Shown here one piece after another: positions 45,376 through 53,593 of a stretch of 64,000 bases of DNA; position 1 is the stretch's first letter; the number at the start of each line of letters is the position of its first letter. This stretch comes from Candidatus Woesearchaeota archaeon (GTDB lineage Archaea; Nanobdellota; Nanobdellia; Woesearchaeales; JABGXB01). The position numbers were made by a program, and so were the translations under genes. The notes beneath the pieces are model-generated. The model was not told where the DNA came from and made no database searches. It saw only the letters and a program-made list of their open reading frames with translations. The DNA lies in assembly GCA_018675975.1 (NCBI GenBank), contig JABGXB010000002.1, positions 380,098 to 444,097 on the forward strand, read 5' to 3'.

Positions 45376-45399
45376 ATTGAATAAACTATTATATATAAA

Positions 45400-45409
45400 T
45401 TTATAAAAA
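45400..45409 (+). promoter_or_regulatory. TATA box of the aMBF1-FEN1-Trm5 operon
   Basis: TTTATAAAAA about 24 nt before the ATG at 45429; separates the surface operon from the housekeeping operon. Confidence 0.55.
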
Positions 45410-45428
45410 TGTATTCATAATAAAAAAT

Positions 45429-45908
45429 ATGGCTTGCGATATGTGTGGAAAAGCTGGTAATTTTGAAGAATTTCGATTAGAAGGTGCAAATTTAAAATTA
45501 TGTTCTAATTGTAATAAGGGTGGGACAAAAATTAAAAAAAACTTTGCTAATCTAAAAAGTAATTCAAAAGGCTATAATAATAATAATAATACTAATAGTT
45601 ATTCAAATTTTGTTATTAGAAAATCAGTTGTTCCAAATTTTTCTAATTTAATTAGGAATAAAAGAAATTCTCTTAATTTAAATATTGAAGAATTTGCTTC
45701 TTTAGTTAATGAAAAAGCTACATTTATTCAAAAATTAGAAAGTAGTAAGTTAACTCCAAGTATTGAAATTGCACAAAAATTACAAAAGACATTAAAATTA
45801 AAATTATTAGATGAAGATGGTAGTGATAATGAAGATAATGTATTTGTTTCAAAAAATGATGATGATTCTAATGATTTGACTTTGGGTGATTTTATTAAAT
45901 TTAGGTGA
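45429..45908 (+). CDS. Multiprotein bridging factor 1 homologue (aMBF1)
   Basis: Archaeal MBF1, a small HTH protein linked to transcription and to the small ribosomal subunit. The N-terminal zinc ribbon is CDMCGK and CSNCNK (Cys at residues about 3, 6, 24, 27), then a flexible Asn/Ser-rich linker, then a Cro/C1-type HTH (NLIRNKRNSLNLNIEEFASLV, FIQKLESSKLTPSIEIAQKL). Length 159 is normal. The acidic Asp/Asn-rich C-terminus is a little longer than usual. It starts an operon with FEN1 and Trm5, with only 3 nt to the next start. Confidence 0.92.
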   Translation: MACDMCGKAGNFEEFRLEGANLKLCSNCNKGGTKIKKNFANLKSNSKGYNNNNNTNSYSNFVIRKSVVPNFSNLIRNKRNSLNLNIEEFASLVNEKATFIQKLESSKLTPSIEIAQKLQKTLKLKLLDEDGSDNEDNVFVSKNDDDSNDLTLGDFIKFR

Positions 45909-45911
45909 TTT

Positions 45912-46946
45912 ATGGGAGTTAAAATTTTTGATCTTGTATCTAATAAAAATTTGGAAGTGAAAGATTTAAAAAATAAAATTGTGGGAATTGATGCATTTAA
46001 TGTATTGTATCAATTTTTATCTTCTATAAGAGGTTCAGATGGTGCACTTTTACAGGATTCAAATGGTAGGGTAACTTCACATTTATATGGCTTATTTTCA
46101 AGAACGATGAATTTAATTACTGCAGGTGTAAAACCAGTTTATGTTTTTGATGGGAAAGCGCCAGATCTTAAATATTTAGAACAAAAAAGAAGATCGGATT
46201 TAAAAAAAGAGGCTTTGAATAAATATGAAATTGCAAAACAAAGTGGTGACCTTGATGAAATGAAAAAATATGCATCCAGAACATCTAGATTAACACAGGA
46301 GATGATTGAAGATGCAAAACTTTTAATTGATTCAATGGGTGTTCCAATTGTACAAGCACCTAGTGAAGGGGAAGCTCAAGCAACGTTTATGTGTAAACAA
46401 AAGGACGTTTATGCAGTTGCTAGTCAAGATGGGGATTCTTTATTATTTGGGGCTCCAATATTAATTAAAAATTTAACTTTAAATAATAAAAGAAAAGTTT
46501 CTGGGACTCAATCTTATGTCGATATAAAAATTGAACAAATTGAATTAAAAACAGTATTATCTGAATTAGAAATTAGTCAAGATCAATTAATTGTTTTGGG
46601 TATTTTAATTGGAACTGATTTTAATCAAGGTGGTATAAAAGGTATTGGTCCAAAAAAAGCATTAAATTTAATTAAAAAACATAATGAAAATTTTGAGGCA
46701 TTATTTGAAGAAGTTAATTGGAATAATTTCTATGATTTTTCATATAAGGAAGTAATTAATATTTTTAAAAATATTAAAGTAAATTCAGAATATAGTTTGA
46801 AATTTAATAAACCTAATAAACAAAAGATAATAGAAATTTTGGTAGATAAACACAATTTTTCAATGGATAGGATAAATAGTACTTTTGAAAAATATGAAAA
46901 GAAACAAGGTGAATTATCTCAACAAAATTTAGGTGCTTGGACTTAA
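45912..46946 (+). CDS. fen: Flap endonuclease FEN1
   Basis: Structure-specific 5' nuclease that removes RNA-primed flaps during lagging-strand maturation and repair. The N and I nuclease domains are intact: GIDAFNVLYQFL, VFDGKAPDLK near residue 78, PSEGEAQAT near 150 and SQDGDSLLF near 172. LIGTDFNQGGIKGIGPKKAL is the helix-two-turn-helix region near 232. Length 344 is typical. The C-terminus QQNLGAWT resembles the PCNA-binding box Q-x2-L-x2-aromatic-aromatic with the last aromatic replaced by Thr. It stands in an operon with aMBF1 before and Trm5 after. Confidence 0.96.
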   Translation: MGVKIFDLVSNKNLEVKDLKNKIVGIDAFNVLYQFLSSIRGSDGALLQDSNGRVTSHLYGLFSRTMNLITAGVKPVYVFDGKAPDLKYLEQKRRSDLKKEALNKYEIAKQSGDLDEMKKYASRTSRLTQEMIEDAKLLIDSMGVPIVQAPSEGEAQATFMCKQKDVYAVASQDGDSLLFGAPILIKNLTLNNKRKVSGTQSYVDIKIEQIELKTVLSELEISQDQLIVLGILIGTDFNQGGIKGIGPKKALNLIKKHNENFEALFEEVNWNNFYDFSYKEVINIFKNIKVNSEYSLKFNKPNKQKIIEILVDKHNFSMDRINSTFEKYEKKQGELSQQNLGAWT

Positions 46947-46947
46947 A

Positions 46948-48060
46948 ATGAATGATTATAATGGAATAAAAACAAAATTACTTCATGCAAATTATCTTAA
47001 GGATTATTTAAAAAATAATAATTTATTAAATTTAAAATATTTAAGTGAAAAGGAAAATAATTCTATTATATTTCCAATAATTAAAAATTTTAATTTAAAC
47101 AATTTAGATTTTGATTGTTCTTTTGTAAAATGTAATTTTAAGGCTAAAATTATGAAAAAAACATATAAGGACTTAGTTTTACAAATTATACCTTCTGAAC
47201 TTTCATTTAAATTCAATAAAGCATATGATATTTTTGGAAATATTGCTATAGTTGAAATTGAATCCGAATTAATTCCATATGAAACTGAAATTGCAAAAAT
47301 TTTAATTGAATCAAATGATAAAATTAAATCTGTATATAAAAAATCTGGTGCTTTTGAAGGTGAATTTAGAATTCAAAACTATATTTATTTAGCTGGTATT
47401 GAAAATGAGCTTGCTGAACATTGTGAAAATAATGTTAAACTTAATTTTAATATTGGTGATTTGTATTTTTCTTCTCGTCTTTCAAATGAGAGAAAAAGAA
47501 TAGCAAATTTAGTTAAATTAAATGAATCTGTTCTGATTATGTTCTCTGGTTGTGGTCCATATACATATACTATTGCAAAAAATTCATTTGCAAATAAAAT
47601 TATTTCGATTGAAAAAAATCCAAAGGCATGCTATTGGGCAAATATTAATTTAGATAAAAACAAATTATCAAGTGATTTTATTAAAGAAAAATATTTGAAA
47701 AAAAAAGAACATTTTGATAAAATTAAATTTAAAGGCCCATTACATGTGGAAAATCATTGTGGTGATGTTCGTGAAATTATTCCTTTATTAAAAAAAGAAC
47801 ATGATTATTTTGATAGAATTATAATGCCACTTCCCCATATAGCAAATAATTTTTTAGATATTGCTCTTTTAGTTGCAAAAAAAGGTACCATGTTTCATTT
47901 ATATGACTTTATGGATTTATCAGAATTAGAAAATATTAAATTAAAAATTAAAAAAGAATGTAAAATTCATGGATTTGATATTGAAATTAAAAATATTGAA
48001 ATTTGTGGTGAGTTTTCTCCTAATATAAAAAGAATATGTATTGATTTTTTAATTATTTAA
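46948..48060 (+). CDS. trm5: tRNA (guanine37-N1)-methyltransferase Trm5
   Basis: SAM-dependent enzyme that makes m1G37 next to the anticodon, which prevents frameshifting. The ATG at 46948 begins 1 nt after the fen stop; a GTG at 46933 only adds five residues. The N-terminal D2-type region leads to the conserved FEGEFRIQNY and FSSRLSNERKRI segments. SAM motif I is MFSGCGPYTYTIAK, the next strand is IISIEKNPKACYWANINL, and the catalytic segment is IIMPLPHIANNFLDIA. Length of 370 residues fits archaeal Trm5 without the extended D1 domain. The C/D sRNA follows 35 nt after the stop. Confidence 0.93.
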   Translation: MNDYNGIKTKLLHANYLKDYLKNNNLLNLKYLSEKENNSIIFPIIKNFNLNNLDFDCSFVKCNFKAKIMKKTYKDLVLQIIPSELSFKFNKAYDIFGNIAIVEIESELIPYETEIAKILIESNDKIKSVYKKSGAFEGEFRIQNYIYLAGIENELAEHCENNVKLNFNIGDLYFSSRLSNERKRIANLVKLNESVLIMFSGCGPYTYTIAKNSFANKIISIEKNPKACYWANINLDKNKLSSDFIKEKYLKKKEHFDKIKFKGPLHVENHCGDVREIIPLLKKEHDYFDRIIMPLPHIANNFLDIALLVAKKGTMFHLYDFMDLSELENIKLKIKKECKIHGFDIEIKNIEICGEFSPNIKRICIDFLII

Positions 48061-48068
48061 AGGTTTAC

Positions 48069-48080
48069 TTTTTAAATAAA
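48069..48080 (+). promoter_or_regulatory. Possible TATA box of the C/D box sRNA
   Basis: TTTTTAAATAAA lies about 22-26 nt before the terminal stem of the sRNA at 48096, the spacing expected for an independent promoter. Co-transcription with trm5 is the alternative. Confidence 0.35.
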
Positions 48081-48095
48081 ACAATTAACTTAAAT

Positions 48096-48155
48096 TTGGC
48101 AATGATGATCTTTACCCATCTGATTAATGATGAACGGAAGTAACTTCTGAGCCAA
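48096..48155 (+). ncRNA. C/D box guide sRNA (2'-O-methylation guide)
   Basis: All four boxes are perfect: C ATGATGA (48102-48108), D' CTGA (48120-48123), C' ATGATGA (48127-48133), D CTGA (48147-48150). TTGGC (48096-48100) and GCCAA (48151-48155) form a perfect 5-bp terminal stem. The 60-nt length and 11- and 13-nt guide spaces are canonical for archaeal sRNAs bound by L7Ae, Nop5 and fibrillarin. Guide at D': TCTTTACCCAT, target 5'-AUGGGUAAAGA, predicted methylated G. Guide at D: ACGGAAGTAACTT, target 5'-AAGUUACUUCCGU, predicted methylated U, by the N-plus-five rule. Targets are probably rRNA or tRNA but could not be searched. It sits between Trm5 and the convergent chorismate mutase-like gene, whose stop directly abuts it. 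Confidence 0.92.
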
Positions 48156-48413
48156 TTATTTATTTTTAATTTCTTTTTGATATTTGTGAGATTCTTTTAA
48201 TATTATTTTATATAATTTATTTAGAAATTCAGGTCTTAAATTATGTTCATTTGCTAATTGATTTAATTTTTCAAATATTTCTTTTTCTCTACTTTTATCT
48301 TCAATTTTATTTTTATATTTTAACATTTTTTGACTAATTAACTTTCTTTTTTTTAGAAGTAAAATAATTTTCTTGTCAATTTTATCGATATCAATTCTAT
48401 ATTTTTGTAACAT
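48156..48413 (-). CDS. AroQ-type chorismate mutase-like protein
   Basis: An 85-residue all-helical protein with the AroQ pattern: first helix YRIDIDKIDKKIILLLKKRK, then KNKIEDKSREKEIFEKL with the Arg-Glu pair of the active site. Lys and Arg residues sit at the positions that bind chorismate in the E. coli enzyme, judged by eye. Standalone domains of this size catalyse chorismate to prephenate. No other aromatic-pathway gene is in the window, so either the organism has a partial pathway or the fold does something else. It follows PAN on the same strand with a 24-bp gap and its stop abuts the sRNA. Confidence 0.8.
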   Translation of the reverse strand: MLQKYRIDIDKIDKKIILLLKKRKLISQKMLKYKNKIEDKSREKEIFEKLNQLANEHNLRPEFLNKLYKIILKESHKYQKEIKNK

Positions 48414-48437
48414 TTTAAAATAAATTAAAAATAAAAT

Positions 48438-49571
48438 TTAAAAAAACATTTCGTGTCTTTTTTCTTTTTCTTCGTCTTCTTTTACTTTTTTAATTGCTTC
48501 AACTAAATCTTTTTCAATTATTTTGCTTCTTTTTTTTCTAATTGCATTATAACCAGATTCAGTTGCAATTGAATGTATTTCTGCTCCAGAAAATTCTTCT
48601 TTTTGTATTAATTTGTATATTTTTTCAAAATCTATTTTTTTATCTAAGTTCATTTTTTTTGTATGAATTTTAAATATTTGTTTAATACCTTCAAAATCTG
48701 GATTTTTAACGTGAATCAATCTATCAAGTCTTCCAGGTCTTATAATTGCTGGATCTAAAATATCTTTTCTATTAGTTGTTGCAATTAATTTTACATTACC
48801 TAATGGTTTAAATCCGTCTAATTCTGCAAGTAATTGCATAAATGTTCTTTGAACTTCACGCTCACCACTAGTTCCTTGTTCAATTCTTTTTGAAGCTAAT
48901 GCATCAATTTCATCAATAAATACAATAGCTGGTGCTTTTTGTTTTGCTAATTGAAATATTTCTTTAACAATTTTTGCACCTTCTCCTATAAATTTTTGAA
49001 CTAATTCACTTCCAACTATTTCAATAAATGTAGATTTTGTAGCAGATGCTACAGCTTTAGCAAGTAATGTTTTACCAGTACCTGGTGGACCGTGTAATAA
49101 AATTCCTTTTGGTGGTTGAATTCCAACTTTTTCAAATAATTCTGGTTTTGTTAAAGGAAGTTCTATAACTTCTTGTAATTCCCTAATTGTATCTTTTAAT
49201 CCCCCAACATCTGACCAATCAATATTAGGTTTTTCCATAATAACAAATTTTTCAACTCCAAATGAACTTGATCCATTTATTTTTTTAACAATGTTTAAAT
49301 TTTTCTGTTCAACTAAAACTGCATCACCTGGTTGTAATCCGATTACGTCTTTACTAATATTAACATAGAATTCATTTCCAGTTTTCAAATGCAAAATTGC
49401 AGTATCACCTAATACTTCTTTAATTTCTGCAACTAATAATGGTGCTTGTCTTAATCTATCAATTTCTTTTTTTAAATGTAAAATTGTTTCTTTTAGTAAT
49501 TTAGTCTCATCTTCTAACTTTGAATTTTCAATATTATATGAATAAATTGCTTTTTTTATTTCTTCAGTCAT
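48438..49571 (-). CDS. pan: Proteasome-activating nucleotidase PAN
   Basis: AAA+ unfoldase that feeds substrates to the archaeal 20S proteasome. An N-terminal coiled coil (about residues 1-40), an OB domain (LHLKTGNEFYVNISKDVIGL) and the AAA module follow in order. Walker A is GPPGTGKT near residue 158, Walker B is IVFIDEIDAL near 212, and sensor and arginine-finger parts are TNRKDILDPAIIRPGRLDR. A C-terminal helical domain ends in EMFF, a possible HbYX-like docking tail with Phe in place of Tyr. Length 377 is near the usual 390-430. A TATA box TTTTATAAATG lies about 26 nt before the ATG. Confidence 0.94.
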   Translation of the reverse strand: MTEEIKKAIYSYNIENSKLEDETKLLKETILHLKKEIDRLRQAPLLVAEIKEVLGDTAILHLKTGNEFYVNISKDVIGLQPGDAVLVEQKNLNIVKKINGSSSFGVEKFVIMEKPNIDWSDVGGLKDTIRELQEVIELPLTKPELFEKVGIQPPKGILLHGPPGTGKTLLAKAVASATKSTFIEIVGSELVQKFIGEGAKIVKEIFQLAKQKAPAIVFIDEIDALASKRIEQGTSGEREVQRTFMQLLAELDGFKPLGNVKLIATTNRKDILDPAIIRPGRLDRLIHVKNPDFEGIKQIFKIHTKKMNLDKKIDFEKIYKLIQKEEFSGAEIHSIATESGYNAIRKKRSKIIEKDLVEAIKKVKEDEEKEKRHEMFF

Positions 49572-49637
49572 ATTTACTTAATAATTTTTACATTTATAAA
49601 ATTTTTCACTTTTTTTTCATATATTTTTTATAGTATA

Positions 49638-49646
49638 TTTTATAAA
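49638..49646 (+). promoter_or_regulatory. TATA box of secreted protein gene
   Basis: TTTTATAAA preceded by ATAGTATA, centred about 26 nt before the ATG at 49668; this supports that ATG over the upstream TTG at 49653. Confidence 0.6.
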
Positions 49647-49667
49647 GCAAAATTGATATTTTTATTT

Positions 49668-50507
49668 ATGATTAGTTTTTATAATTCAAAACACAGTAAA
49701 ATTTATTTATTGTTATTTTTTATATTAGCAAGCTTTTTATTTAGTTTAGATATTTCTTATGATGAAAATTTAATTGCATATTCTGCTCAAAATTTATTTG
49801 CAAAAATTAATTATGATGATGTTTTAAATGGAAATTTTATTGTGGAAGTTTCTAAAGATTTAGAAGATTCTAATATTATTAAAGTTCCAATTAATTTTAA
49901 ATCAGATGATTTTGATGAAGAATATTATTTTTTTAGGGATAATATATTTTACAAGTCAAAAGTAAACGGTTTTTTTTCAGCTACAGAAACTAATGAATGG
50001 AGAAGATTTTATACTCCAATAAAAGATGAACAAACTGTTGTACTAAATGTACCTAGAGATGATTTAACTGGTAAATCTTATTTAACAATTGGTACTTATT
50101 TTTGTAAATGGCAATCAGGTGATTGGTTATGTTCATGGAAATATTTCAATTTAAATTATAATTTAGAAGAATTAGAATCTTTTAATAAAAATTTATTAAA
50201 TTTAAATTCTAAACAAATTTGGAAATCAAGTAATGATGATTGGGATGTTGTTTATTGTCATGAAAATACAAAATATGATGGTTCAAAAATTTGTGATTGG
50301 CCTGAAGCTCAAGATTTAACTGGAACTGATTGTTCAGATTATGAATTGGGTTTAATAGTAAAAACATCATATGAAGTTGGAGATAATTTTGAATGTGTTA
50401 ATAATGAAAATTATAGTGAATTAAATATTGAAATTGAAGAAAACTATAATGAATTAGATGTTGAAATTGAAGAAATGGATATGGACAATTTACCAAATAT
50501 AAAATAA
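49668..50507 (+). CDS. Secreted or membrane-anchored protein of unknown function
   Basis: 279 residues from the ATG at 49668, chosen over a TTG at 49653 because of TATA spacing. The N-terminal segment (about 11-27, IYLLLFFILASFLFSL) is a signal peptide or anchor. The exported domain is beta-rich with repeated Cys-Trp features: FCKWQSGDWLCSWKYF, VVYCHENTKYDGSKICDW and DCSDY. A short repeat closes the protein (ELNIEIEENYNELDVEIEE), giving an acidic tail. No family recognised. Single gene between PAN and the YdjM-like gene, with its own promoter. Confidence 0.78.
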   Translation: MISFYNSKHSKIYLLLFFILASFLFSLDISYDENLIAYSAQNLFAKINYDDVLNGNFIVEVSKDLEDSNIIKVPINFKSDDFDEEYYFFRDNIFYKSKVNGFFSATETNEWRRFYTPIKDEQTVVLNVPRDDLTGKSYLTIGTYFCKWQSGDWLCSWKYFNLNYNLEELESFNKNLLNLNSKQIWKSSNDDWDVVYCHENTKYDGSKICDWPEAQDLTGTDCSDYELGLIVKTSYEVGDNFECVNNENYSELNIEIEENYNELDVEIEEMDMDNLPNIK

Positions 50508-50551
50508 ATTATATTTAAAAATTCTATTTTAAAAATATTTTGATACAATTA

Positions 50552-50560
50552 TTTTATAAT
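50552..50560 (+). promoter_or_regulatory. TATA box of YdjM-like gene
   Basis: TTTTATAAT centred about 27 nt before the ATG at 50583. Confidence 0.45.
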
Positions 50561-50582
50561 CCCTTTTTAATTTTAATATTTT

Positions 50583-51068
50583 ATGATGGGGAAAACTCAC
50601 ATAATGTGGGGTGTTTTTTGTGCTTTGGTTTTTTATTATTTATATTCTGATTTATTTTTAATTTTTAGATTATATGAATTAATTTTAATTTTTATATTTG
50701 TTATTTTTGGCTCAGTTTTGCCAGATATTGATCATGGTAAAAGTATTGTTGGTAGAAAAATAAAAATTATAGCTATTTTATTTGAACATCGTGGTTTTTT
50801 TCATTCAATTTTGGCTATAGTGATGTGGTATTTTTTATTTTTATTATTATTAAATAAAATTTATGTATATGCAATATTATTTGGATATATTAGTCATTTA
50901 TTTATAGATTGTTTTAATCATTATGGTATTAGTCCTTTTGCCCCTTTTAATAAATTTAAAATTAAAGGCCCATTTTATACTAATGGATTTGTGGAAAAAA
51001 TATTTTTTTTAATTCTTAATATATTTAATATACTTTTATTATTTTTATTGGTTTTTTTAAATATTTAA
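50583..51068 (+). CDS. YdjM/DUF457-type membrane-bound metal-dependent hydrolase
   Basis: A 161-residue multi-pass membrane protein. The conserved polar residues of the YdjM/DUF457 family lie between membrane segments: GKTHIMWG at the start, SVLPDIDHGKS near residue 43, EHRGFFHSILA near 75, and GYISHLFIDCFNHYGISPFAPF near 104. These His/Asp clusters are thought to bind metal. About four or five membrane segments are predicted by eye. Family members occur widely in bacteria and archaea; the best-known one is under LexA control in E. coli, but the reaction is not known to me. Two adjacent ATGs; the first is given. Confidence 0.88.
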   Translation: MMGKTHIMWGVFCALVFYYLYSDLFLIFRLYELILIFIFVIFGSVLPDIDHGKSIVGRKIKIIAILFEHRGFFHSILAIVMWYFLFLLLLNKIYVYAILFGYISHLFIDCFNHYGISPFAPFNKFKIKGPFYTNGFVEKIFFLILNIFNILLLFLLVFLNI

Positions 51069-51083
51069 TTGAGCATATAATGA

Positions 51084-51092
51084 TTTATAAAT
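51084..51092 (+). promoter_or_regulatory. TATA box of orphan gene at 51114
   Basis: TTTATAAAT preceded by ATAATGA, centred about 26 nt before the ATG at 51114. Confidence 0.6.
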
Positions 51093-51113
51093 TGTAAATT
51101 TGTTGGTTTTTTT

Positions 51114-51953
51114 ATGGAAACTTTGTATGGAATTCAGCAATCTAGTGAGGATTTTATCCCTTTAGATATAAATTCTGAATTTTCTTTATTTTCATTAGAT
51201 GAGCGAACTAAGAACTTATTTAGTAATTATTTGCACTCTGGTAAAACTGATTTTTTTTCTGAACATACTTTAAAATTAAAAAATTGGGTTTGTGGTATGG
51301 ATTTATTAAATTCATATTTATTAATTGATATTTCTAAAAAAAGATATGATTGTGTTTTATTTGATTCTTTAGATGATTCCATTTTAACTGAAAATTCATT
51401 AAAATCTATGGTTTTTCCTTCAGATGAATATTCTTTATTAAATGATAATTTTAATAATTTTTTAAATTCTGAAAATAAAATTTCAAAAGATGAATTAAAA
51501 AAATATTTATTTATGTTTAAAAGAACAATTAGGGAAATTACTAATGAAACAGATTTGGATTATAAAGATCAAAGAGTTTTATTACAAACTTTTGAAGAAT
51601 TAAATTTTTCTAAATTTTTTAATTCTGATACACATAAATTATTTGTATGTTATTTTTCACAAAGGAAACCTAAAAAATTAAACTTATTGATTCCTACAAA
51701 TGTATATTCTGCAAATGCAAGAAAAAAAGAATTAGAAAATATAAATTTGGAACTTGAACATAATTTAAAATTTTATGCACCTCAATATTTTAAAAATATG
51801 CCAAAAAGTAGTGTTTTAGAACAAAGAAGGTATTTTGGTGGATTAGAATTTGTACGTGCTATTAGAGGTGGAACTGCAATAGCAACATTAGGTATTAAAA
51901 CAAGAACTAATCATGAATTAATTCATTATAGTTATTCTTTAAATAAATTGTAA
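51114..51953 (+). CDS. Uncharacterised cytoplasmic protein
   Basis: 279 residues, no signal peptide or membrane segment. Predicted mostly helical in the middle (KISKDELKKYLFMFKRTIREIT), with a C-terminal region containing KKLNLLIPTNVYSANARKKELE and RRYFGGLEFVRAIRGGTAIATLG, which looks the most structured and Gly-rich. I recognise no family. A clear TATA box and ordinary composition indicate a real gene. Its last 22 bp overlap the convergent pheT gene. Confidence 0.72.
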   Translation: METLYGIQQSSEDFIPLDINSEFSLFSLDERTKNLFSNYLHSGKTDFFSEHTLKLKNWVCGMDLLNSYLLIDISKKRYDCVLFDSLDDSILTENSLKSMVFPSDEYSLLNDNFNNFLNSENKISKDELKKYLFMFKRTIREITNETDLDYKDQRVLLQTFEELNFSKFFNSDTHKLFVCYFSQRKPKKLNLLIPTNVYSANARKKELENINLELEHNLKFYAPQYFKNMPKSSVLEQRRYFGGLEFVRAIRGGTAIATLGIKTRTNHELIHYSYSLNKL

Positions 51954-53587
51954 ACTTTATTTAAATTTATTTCACATATTGCAACAGGCATTTCTAATTT
52001 AAAATTAATTAATACTTTTGGCTCAATTTCTCCAATAATTCCAATTTCTTCATTATTTATTATAATTTTACCACACCTACCATTAAGAAAACTTTTATGA
52101 TTACTTTTTTCAATTTTAGCATTTTTAATATTTAATTGTAATATTAAATAATCAAATATTTGTTTTATTTGAGTAAAGCTAATTTGCGTATCACATATAC
52201 TAATCGCTAATTTTTCAAATTCTTCTATATTTGTTTCAATTATTTTATTATTTTTATGATATACTTTTTCAATTCCAAATATATTTTGAGGATATTCTTT
52301 ATCTTGATTTTTTTGATATACTTCTAATAAACAAGGACTTAGCCAATATCTTAATGCATCAAATTCTTCAGTTAAATTATTTTTTAAAAGAATGATGTCA
52401 TAATTATTTAATGAATTTTCATTTTGGCTTTTACTATTTACTATATCAAATGTTTTAGTTTCAATCAATTGTAAACCTATTAATATTTTTGCAACTTTTC
52501 TTTTAAATAATTCAAATTTACTTTCTTGTCCAATAGTTGCAATATTTGGTATTTTTGATTCAAAATTGTCTGTTCCATATTTTTTAATAATATCTTCAAC
52601 TAAATCGATTTGATGTAAAATGTCTGTTCTATATGGAGGAATTAAAACTTTATCTTTTTTTACATCATGTCCCATAAATTCTAATAATTTTTTAACTTCG
52701 GATTCTTTCAAATTTAATCCAGTTATTTTGTTTACATAATTTAAATCTAATTTCATTTCTTGTGGTTTAAAATTAGGGCTAATTATTTTTTTATTATCGG
52801 TAATTTCCATTTCATAAATTTGTCCACCCATGTCTGATAATGTGGTCAAAACTAAATTTAATGTTTTGGAACAAATATCAAAATCAAAGCCAGAGCATTC
52901 AATAAAAATATCAGTTGTACCAATTTCAACACAACCAATATCTTGACTATTAATTAAAGGTGGCATGGAAAGTATTTTATTTTTAGAGTCTACAAAAAGT
53001 GGATATTCATTTAAATCTTTTAATAAATGTGCAAATTCTTTACATTTTGAATGATTTTTTAACATATCTTTAGCACTCATTTCTTTTTTTGATTCTAATG
53101 GTTGAAATTTAATTTGTTCTTTTTTTTTTGCTAAATATGTGATTGGAAAATTTATTTTTTCTAAAGGATAAATTCCAATTGCAACTTTTTTTCTATTTCT
53201 TCCCCAACTTACATGTAATTTTTCTTGTAATTGTATAATTTCTTTTATTTTAGAATCTGTAAAGTTTAAATTTTTAACAACTGCACATGCAGTATATGGT
53301 CTTACTTTTTTTACTGATTTATCTACTATTAATTTATAGTTGGATTTTTTTACATTATATTTTTTAAGTCCTGAATCTAATTCTAAAAATTGTCTAAATG
53401 ATCTAATAAAACCATCAATTGATAACATATCAGGTCTGTTTGGAAATACTTCTACATGGATTTCATCTTTATCCATTTTATCTAAATCAGTTCCAAATAA
53501 AGCAATTTTTTCTTTTAATTTATCTTCACTTAGTTTTAAACCTAGTTTTTTTTCAAATTCTTTTCTGTCAATTATTATAGTTGGCAT
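51932..53587 (-). CDS. pheT: Phenylalanyl-tRNA synthetase beta subunit
   Basis: Structural and tRNA-binding subunit of the (alpha-beta)2 synthetase. Archaeal/eukaryotic-type length (551 residues), without the N-terminal EMAP domain and the anticodon-binding extension of bacterial PheT. The B3/B4 editing region is in the first half (VRPYTACAVVKNLNF, QEKLHVSWGRNRKKVAIGIYPL). The B5 domain segment is DLNYVNKITGLNLKESEVKKLLEFMG. VLIPPYRTDILHQIDLVEDIIKKYG marks the catalytic-like module. It starts 6 bp after the pheS stop, so the subunits are co-transcribed. Confidence 0.95.
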   Translation of the reverse strand: MPTIIIDRKEFEKKLGLKLSEDKLKEKIALFGTDLDKMDKDEIHVEVFPNRPDMLSIDGFIRSFRQFLELDSGLKKYNVKKSNYKLIVDKSVKKVRPYTACAVVKNLNFTDSKIKEIIQLQEKLHVSWGRNRKKVAIGIYPLEKINFPITYLAKKKEQIKFQPLESKKEMSAKDMLKNHSKCKEFAHLLKDLNEYPLFVDSKNKILSMPPLINSQDIGCVEIGTTDIFIECSGFDFDICSKTLNLVLTTLSDMGGQIYEMEITDNKKIISPNFKPQEMKLDLNYVNKITGLNLKESEVKKLLEFMGHDVKKDKVLIPPYRTDILHQIDLVEDIIKKYGTDNFESKIPNIATIGQESKFELFKRKVAKILIGLQLIETKTFDIVNSKSQNENSLNNYDIILLKNNLTEEFDALRYWLSPCLLEVYQKNQDKEYPQNIFGIEKVYHKNNKIIETNIEEFEKLAISICDTQISFTQIKQIFDYLILQLNIKNAKIEKSNHKSFLNGRCGKIIINNEEIGIIGEIEPKVLINFKLEMPVAICEINLNKVYNLFKE

Positions 53588-53593
53588 TTTCTT

